DNA of 41,609 bases from Gammaproteobacteria bacterium (GTDB lineage Bacteria > Pseudomonadota > Gammaproteobacteria > Pseudomonadales > Azotimanducaceae), in contig JABJED010000028.1 of assembly GCA_018665025.1 (NCBI GenBank), forward strand, positions 1 to 41,609. The letters run 5' to 3'. The notes beneath the pieces were generated by a model. The model was given only the letters and a program-made list of their open reading frames with translations. It was not told the origin of the DNA and searched no databases. The translations under genes and the position numbers were made by a program. This document shows, piece after piece, positions 38,627 through 41,609 of the stretch; positions within the stretch are counted from its first letter, which is position 1; each line of letters opens with the position of its first letter.

Positions 38627-39652
38627 TCAGGTGTGATCCAAAATCACTTTCATCCTCGCGTCGTCACGCTCATCGAGCATTCGAATAGCCTGTTCAAGCT
38701 GCGAAAGCGGTAAGACATGACTGATCATTGAATCCAGATCGACGGTACCATCTAAGACGAAATCTATGCAGGCAGGATAGTCACTGGCCTTGGCGGCACG
38801 TGCATTGGTTACCGCCAGCTCCTTGAAATAGAGTTGGTAGAACGGCAAGCGGCCAATTTCATCAGTATAAATCCCGAAAAGAAGTAGCCGTCCCCCAGGC
38901 CTTGCAAGCTCGATCGCCTGCTTGAGCGTTGCCATAGAACCAGCGCAATCAATGACAACGTCGGCCCCTCGACCGCCGGTCAGCTTACGAATTTCATTAT
39001 CAACGTCCTCGCTCGGTGCAAAGGTCTGATCGGCTCCAAGTTGTTCAGCCAGAGAACGTCGCATCGCACTGCCAGTGATACCAATCACCTGGGCTGCTCC
39101 ACTTGCCTTGGCTAGCTGGACATGCAACTGCCCACTGACGCCCAGACCAATCACGACGACTGTTTCTCCCGCCTGCATACCAGCAAGTTGCTGTGCATGG
39201 TGGCAGGTCGTCATCACCTGAATGAGCGGTGCACAGTCATTGCTGATCTGCTCGGGCAATTGAAAAACCGCATCCACCGGAGCACTGACAAGCGCCGAGA
39301 AACCGCCATCACGATCTCGGCCTAATAGGCCACCATTGGGACAAAGGTTTTCCTGTCCTACTCGACAATAGAAACACTGACCGCAGCTCAGCACTGGGTT
39401 TACGATGACACGATCCCCAACGCAATATCCTGCTCCATCATCATCAGCGGCGACCGATTCTACGATCCCAATCATCTCGTGGCCCATAATCCTAGGATAA
39501 GTAACCGGAATATCACCACGATAAATCTTTAGATCAGTACCACAGACGCCAGAGTGCGTAACACGCACCAACACTTCCTCTGCTGAGGCTGTGGCATCAT
39601 CAACGATCGTCTCGACCAGGTCAGAAGGTGCTCGTAAAACCATGGCTTTCAT
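38627..39652 (-). CDS. zinc-dependent alcohol dehydrogenase (MDR superfamily)
   Basis: 341 aa; HSGVCGTDLKIYRG, GHEMIGIVE, structural zinc Cys cluster CGQCFYCRVGQENLC, VVIGLGVSGQLHVQLAKA. Confidence 0.92.
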   Translation of the reverse strand: MKAMVLRAPSDLVETIVDDATASAEEVLVRVTHSGVCGTDLKIYRGDIPVTYPRIMGHEMIGIVESVAADDDGAGYCVGDRVIVNPVLSCGQCFYCRVGQENLCPNGGLLGRDRDGGFSALVSAPVDAVFQLPEQISNDCAPLIQVMTTCHHAQQLAGMQAGETVVVIGLGVSGQLHVQLAKASGAAQVIGITGSAMRRSLAEQLGADQTFAPSEDVDNEIRKLTGGRGADVVIDCAGSMATLKQAIELARPGGRLLLFGIYTDEIGRLPFYQLYFKELAVTNARAAKASDYPACIDFVLDGTVDLDSMISHVLPLSQLEQAIRMLDERDDARMKVILDHT

Positions 39653-39695
39653 AGGATTTGGGATCTCCTGCTCTTTTACGAGAGAATGTTTTAGT

Positions 39696-39709
39696 TTATC
39701 ATTTGATAA
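39696..39709. promoter_or_regulatory. palindrome TTATCATTTGATAA, candidate TetR operator (copy 3)
   Basis: In the divergent intergenic region between the Zn-ADH (-) and the membrane protein (+); matches TTATCAnnTGATAA. Confidence 0.58.
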
Positions 39710-39759
39710 ATAAGCTATCCAGCACCCTAAGCGATAATTAACTACTTGGAAACGTTCAA

Positions 39760-40431
39760 TTGACTATTCACTTTCACAGTCTCATGGCATTTATTCACGT
39801 ATTTCTATTCGTGTACGCTATCGGCGGTGACGTCGCCGTCCATTACATCGGCAAGTACATCACCCGATCTGAGTTGAGCCTCGAAGAACGCCTGCGCGTT
39901 CGTGACTTGCGGTTTATCGTTGACATGTCCGCCCGAAGCTCTCTTGTTCTATTGTTAGCCGTTGGATTCACCCTAGCACAGGCCTATGGGTCACCCGTCA
40001 CAGGAATCTGGTTGGCGGTCTTATGGGTGGCGGACCTCGCCTGGCTGGCCCTGGTCTGGTTCGTGTATTTCAACAAAGGGACACCTAAAGGCGCACGACT
40101 GCAAAGTCTCGATATGGGCATACGCTATTTTGTCATCGTAAGCATGCTAGCATTTGGCAGCTACTGCCTGATAACAGGCGAGTTTATCGCTAGTAACTGG
40201 CTCGCGCTTAAGATCGTTTTATTCGCCGCTATTTTGGGCAATGGTGTCTGGATTCGCCACATCGCAGCACGCTGGCAGGCCGCGTTTGATTTGGTATTGT
40301 CAGAAGGCGATGATCGCGTTCGAGGCGAAAAAATGATCCTCGAAATCAATGGTACAGCCAATCGGGCGGCATTCCTGATCTGGCTACTGGTTGTTTTAAT
40401 GGCCTTCCTGGGAGTAGTTAAACCGTTCTAA
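39760..40431 (+). CDS. integral membrane protein of unknown function
   Basis: 223 aa, several hydrophobic helices; TTG start at 39760 or ATG at 39784 (MAFIHVFLFVYAIGGDVAVHYIGKYI). Confidence 0.7.
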   Translation: MTIHFHSLMAFIHVFLFVYAIGGDVAVHYIGKYITRSELSLEERLRVRDLRFIVDMSARSSLVLLLAVGFTLAQAYGSPVTGIWLAVLWVADLAWLALVWFVYFNKGTPKGARLQSLDMGIRYFVIVSMLAFGSYCLITGEFIASNWLALKIVLFAAILGNGVWIRHIAARWQAAFDLVLSEGDDRVRGEKMILEINGTANRAAFLIWLLVVLMAFLGVVKPF

Positions 40432-40473
40432 AGTTCGGAGAAAAAAATTGCAAATTCAGATGAGCACTCAGCT

Positions 40474-41609
40474 ATGACCGGTCCTTTCGGCTCATTACGC
40501 GACTATCTAAAGGCGGTAGACGAACTCGGTCAGGTTCTACATGTCGATAAGGTCGACCAGGATGCCTTTGAGGCAACTGGATTCATGTATGCCCTTATTG
40601 ACAAGGTAGGTTGGGGTGAAGCGCCGATAGTGTCATTTAATCAGGTCAAAACAGGTGGCCGTTGGTTGAAGGGCCCCGTTATTGGCAATCCTTGGGGTCG
40701 GTGGGAGTACGAGCCAATGGCTTTCGGTGTTAGTGCCCAAGGCACCAATCAACGTGAGCTTTATCGATCAACGCTGACAAAGCTGGAAACCCTGGTAGAC
40801 GAAAATGGCCAATGGCCTGCTCTCGAGCCAACCGAAATTAACCGGGAAGATGCCCCCTGCAAAGAAGTGACTCTACTGGATGACGCGATCGATTTAACGC
40901 AGTTTCCCTTTCTGAAAACTAATCCTGCTGACGGTGGCCCATATATCAACACCGGCAACGTCATTCTCGAAGACCCTAAGTATGGTCGTAATGCTGGCAC
41001 CTATCGTTGCCAGATCAAAGGGCCGCGCAAAATTGGCGTCAATCCCGAGCGCAATCAGCACGGCTGGACATTCCTTATGGATATGAAGGACCGCGGTGAA
41101 CCCTTCGCCCGGGCCGCCGTTATCCTTGGTGCAGATCCTATCGTTTTTGCTATGAGCAGTTCGAAAACCACCCGCCTCGGTCAAGACGAACTCAAAGTCG
41201 CCGGAGGCTTTCTTGGCCGACCTGTTGAAGTTGTCAAATGCGAAACCAGCGACCTACGGGTGCCCGCCAACGTCGAAATGGTCATTGAAGGAGAGATCCC
41301 ATTCGACTTCGAGCCCGAAGGACCATTCGGTGAAATGTACGGTTACGTGGGAGAATTAAAACCTGAAAATTTTTTCATGAATGTTACGGCAGTAACCCAC
41401 CGAAAAAACCCAGTATTCATCAACAACTTTACGGGTATTCATCGCGGGTTTCTCACCTCGCCCCTAGTGATGACGTCAAACCTGAATTACCGCAAGCAAT
41501 TCCCTAGCGTTTTAAGCGTGCATTTCCCACTTCAAACACCGGGATACTGTTTTATCCAAATAAAGAAAACCCGTCCCGGAGACGCCATCAAAATCGGCTC
41601 CGAGATTTC
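40474..41609 (+). CDS. UbiD family decarboxylase (truncated by window end)
   Basis: ATG at 40474 (MTGPFGSLRDYLKAVDELGQVLHVDKVD...), open to the window end; UbiD motifs GTYRCQIKGPRKIGVN, EGPFGEMYGYVG. Not in the supplied ORF track because it has no stop inside the window. Confidence 0.88.
   Translation, partial: MTGPFGSLRDYLKAVDELGQVLHVDKVDQDAFEATGFMYALIDKVGWGEAPIVSFNQVKTGGRWLKGPVIGNPWGRWEYEPMAFGVSAQGTNQRELYRSTLTKLETLVDENGQWPALEPTEINREDAPCKEVTLLDDAIDLTQFPFLKTNPADGGPYINTGNVILEDPKYGRNAGTYRCQIKGPRKIGVNPERNQHGWTFLMDMKDRGEPFARAAVILGADPIVFAMSSSKTTRLGQDELKVAGGFLGRPVEVVKCETSDLRVPANVEMVIEGEIPFDFEPEGPFGEMYGYVGELKPENFFMNVTAVTHRKNPVFINNFTGIHRGFLTSPLVMTSNLNYRKQFPSVLSVHFPLQTPGYCFIQIKKTRPGDAIKIGSEI

Noticed and set aside
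1-41609. CRISPR arrays, tRNA/rRNA genes, transposases, integrases, phage genes
   Set aside because: Looked for regularly spaced repeats, cloverleaf-like tRNA ends and mobile-element ORFs by eye; none was convincing. A tool-based scan would be needed to exclude small elements.

Overview
The window looks like a gammaproteobacterial-type catabolic (accessory) region of about 41.6 kb. It carries roughly 32 plausible protein-coding genes and no rRNA, tRNA, CRISPR array or transposase that I could recognise. The left part (0.3-10.5 kb) holds an epoxide-hydrolase-like alpha/beta hydrolase, a cupin, an enoyl-CoA hydratase, a decayed SDR remnant, a Na+/solute symporter, an acyl-CoA dehydrogenase and a TonB-dependent receptor. 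The middle (10.6-24.4 kb) holds an IclR regulator with an ACMSD-like amidohydrolase and an acyl-CoA ligase, a fused double family-III CoA-transferase, a LacI regulator with an MBL hydrolase, and a TetR-led operon (two 3-hydroxyisobutyrate-dehydrogenase-like enzymes flanking a single-chain triple-RidA protein, then a CocE/NonD hydrolase). The right part (24.4-41.6 kb) holds a minus-strand CoA-transferase / HyuA / HyuB / GntR / isochorismatase-like / HMG-CoA-lyase-like / TrzA-type amidohydrolase operon, a compact ATP-grasp+phospho-His dikinase, a creatinase-like M24 protein, an FGE-fold protein, a BBE-like flavoprotein, a Zn-ADH, a membrane protein and a truncated UbiD-family decarboxylase. The most interesting signals are: (i) a palindrome TTATCAnnTGATAA present three times, each intergenic, which could tie the TetR operon at 18.7 kb to gene units at 37.0 and 39.7 kb; (ii) a RidA-fold pseudotrimer in one polypeptide that keeps the signature Arg in only one repeat; (iii) an enzyme set resembling N-methylhydantoin/carbamoyl-amino-acid degradation, mixed with CoA chemistry, a minimal dikinase and UbiD. 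All functional assignments come from motif recognition by eye; no database searches were run.
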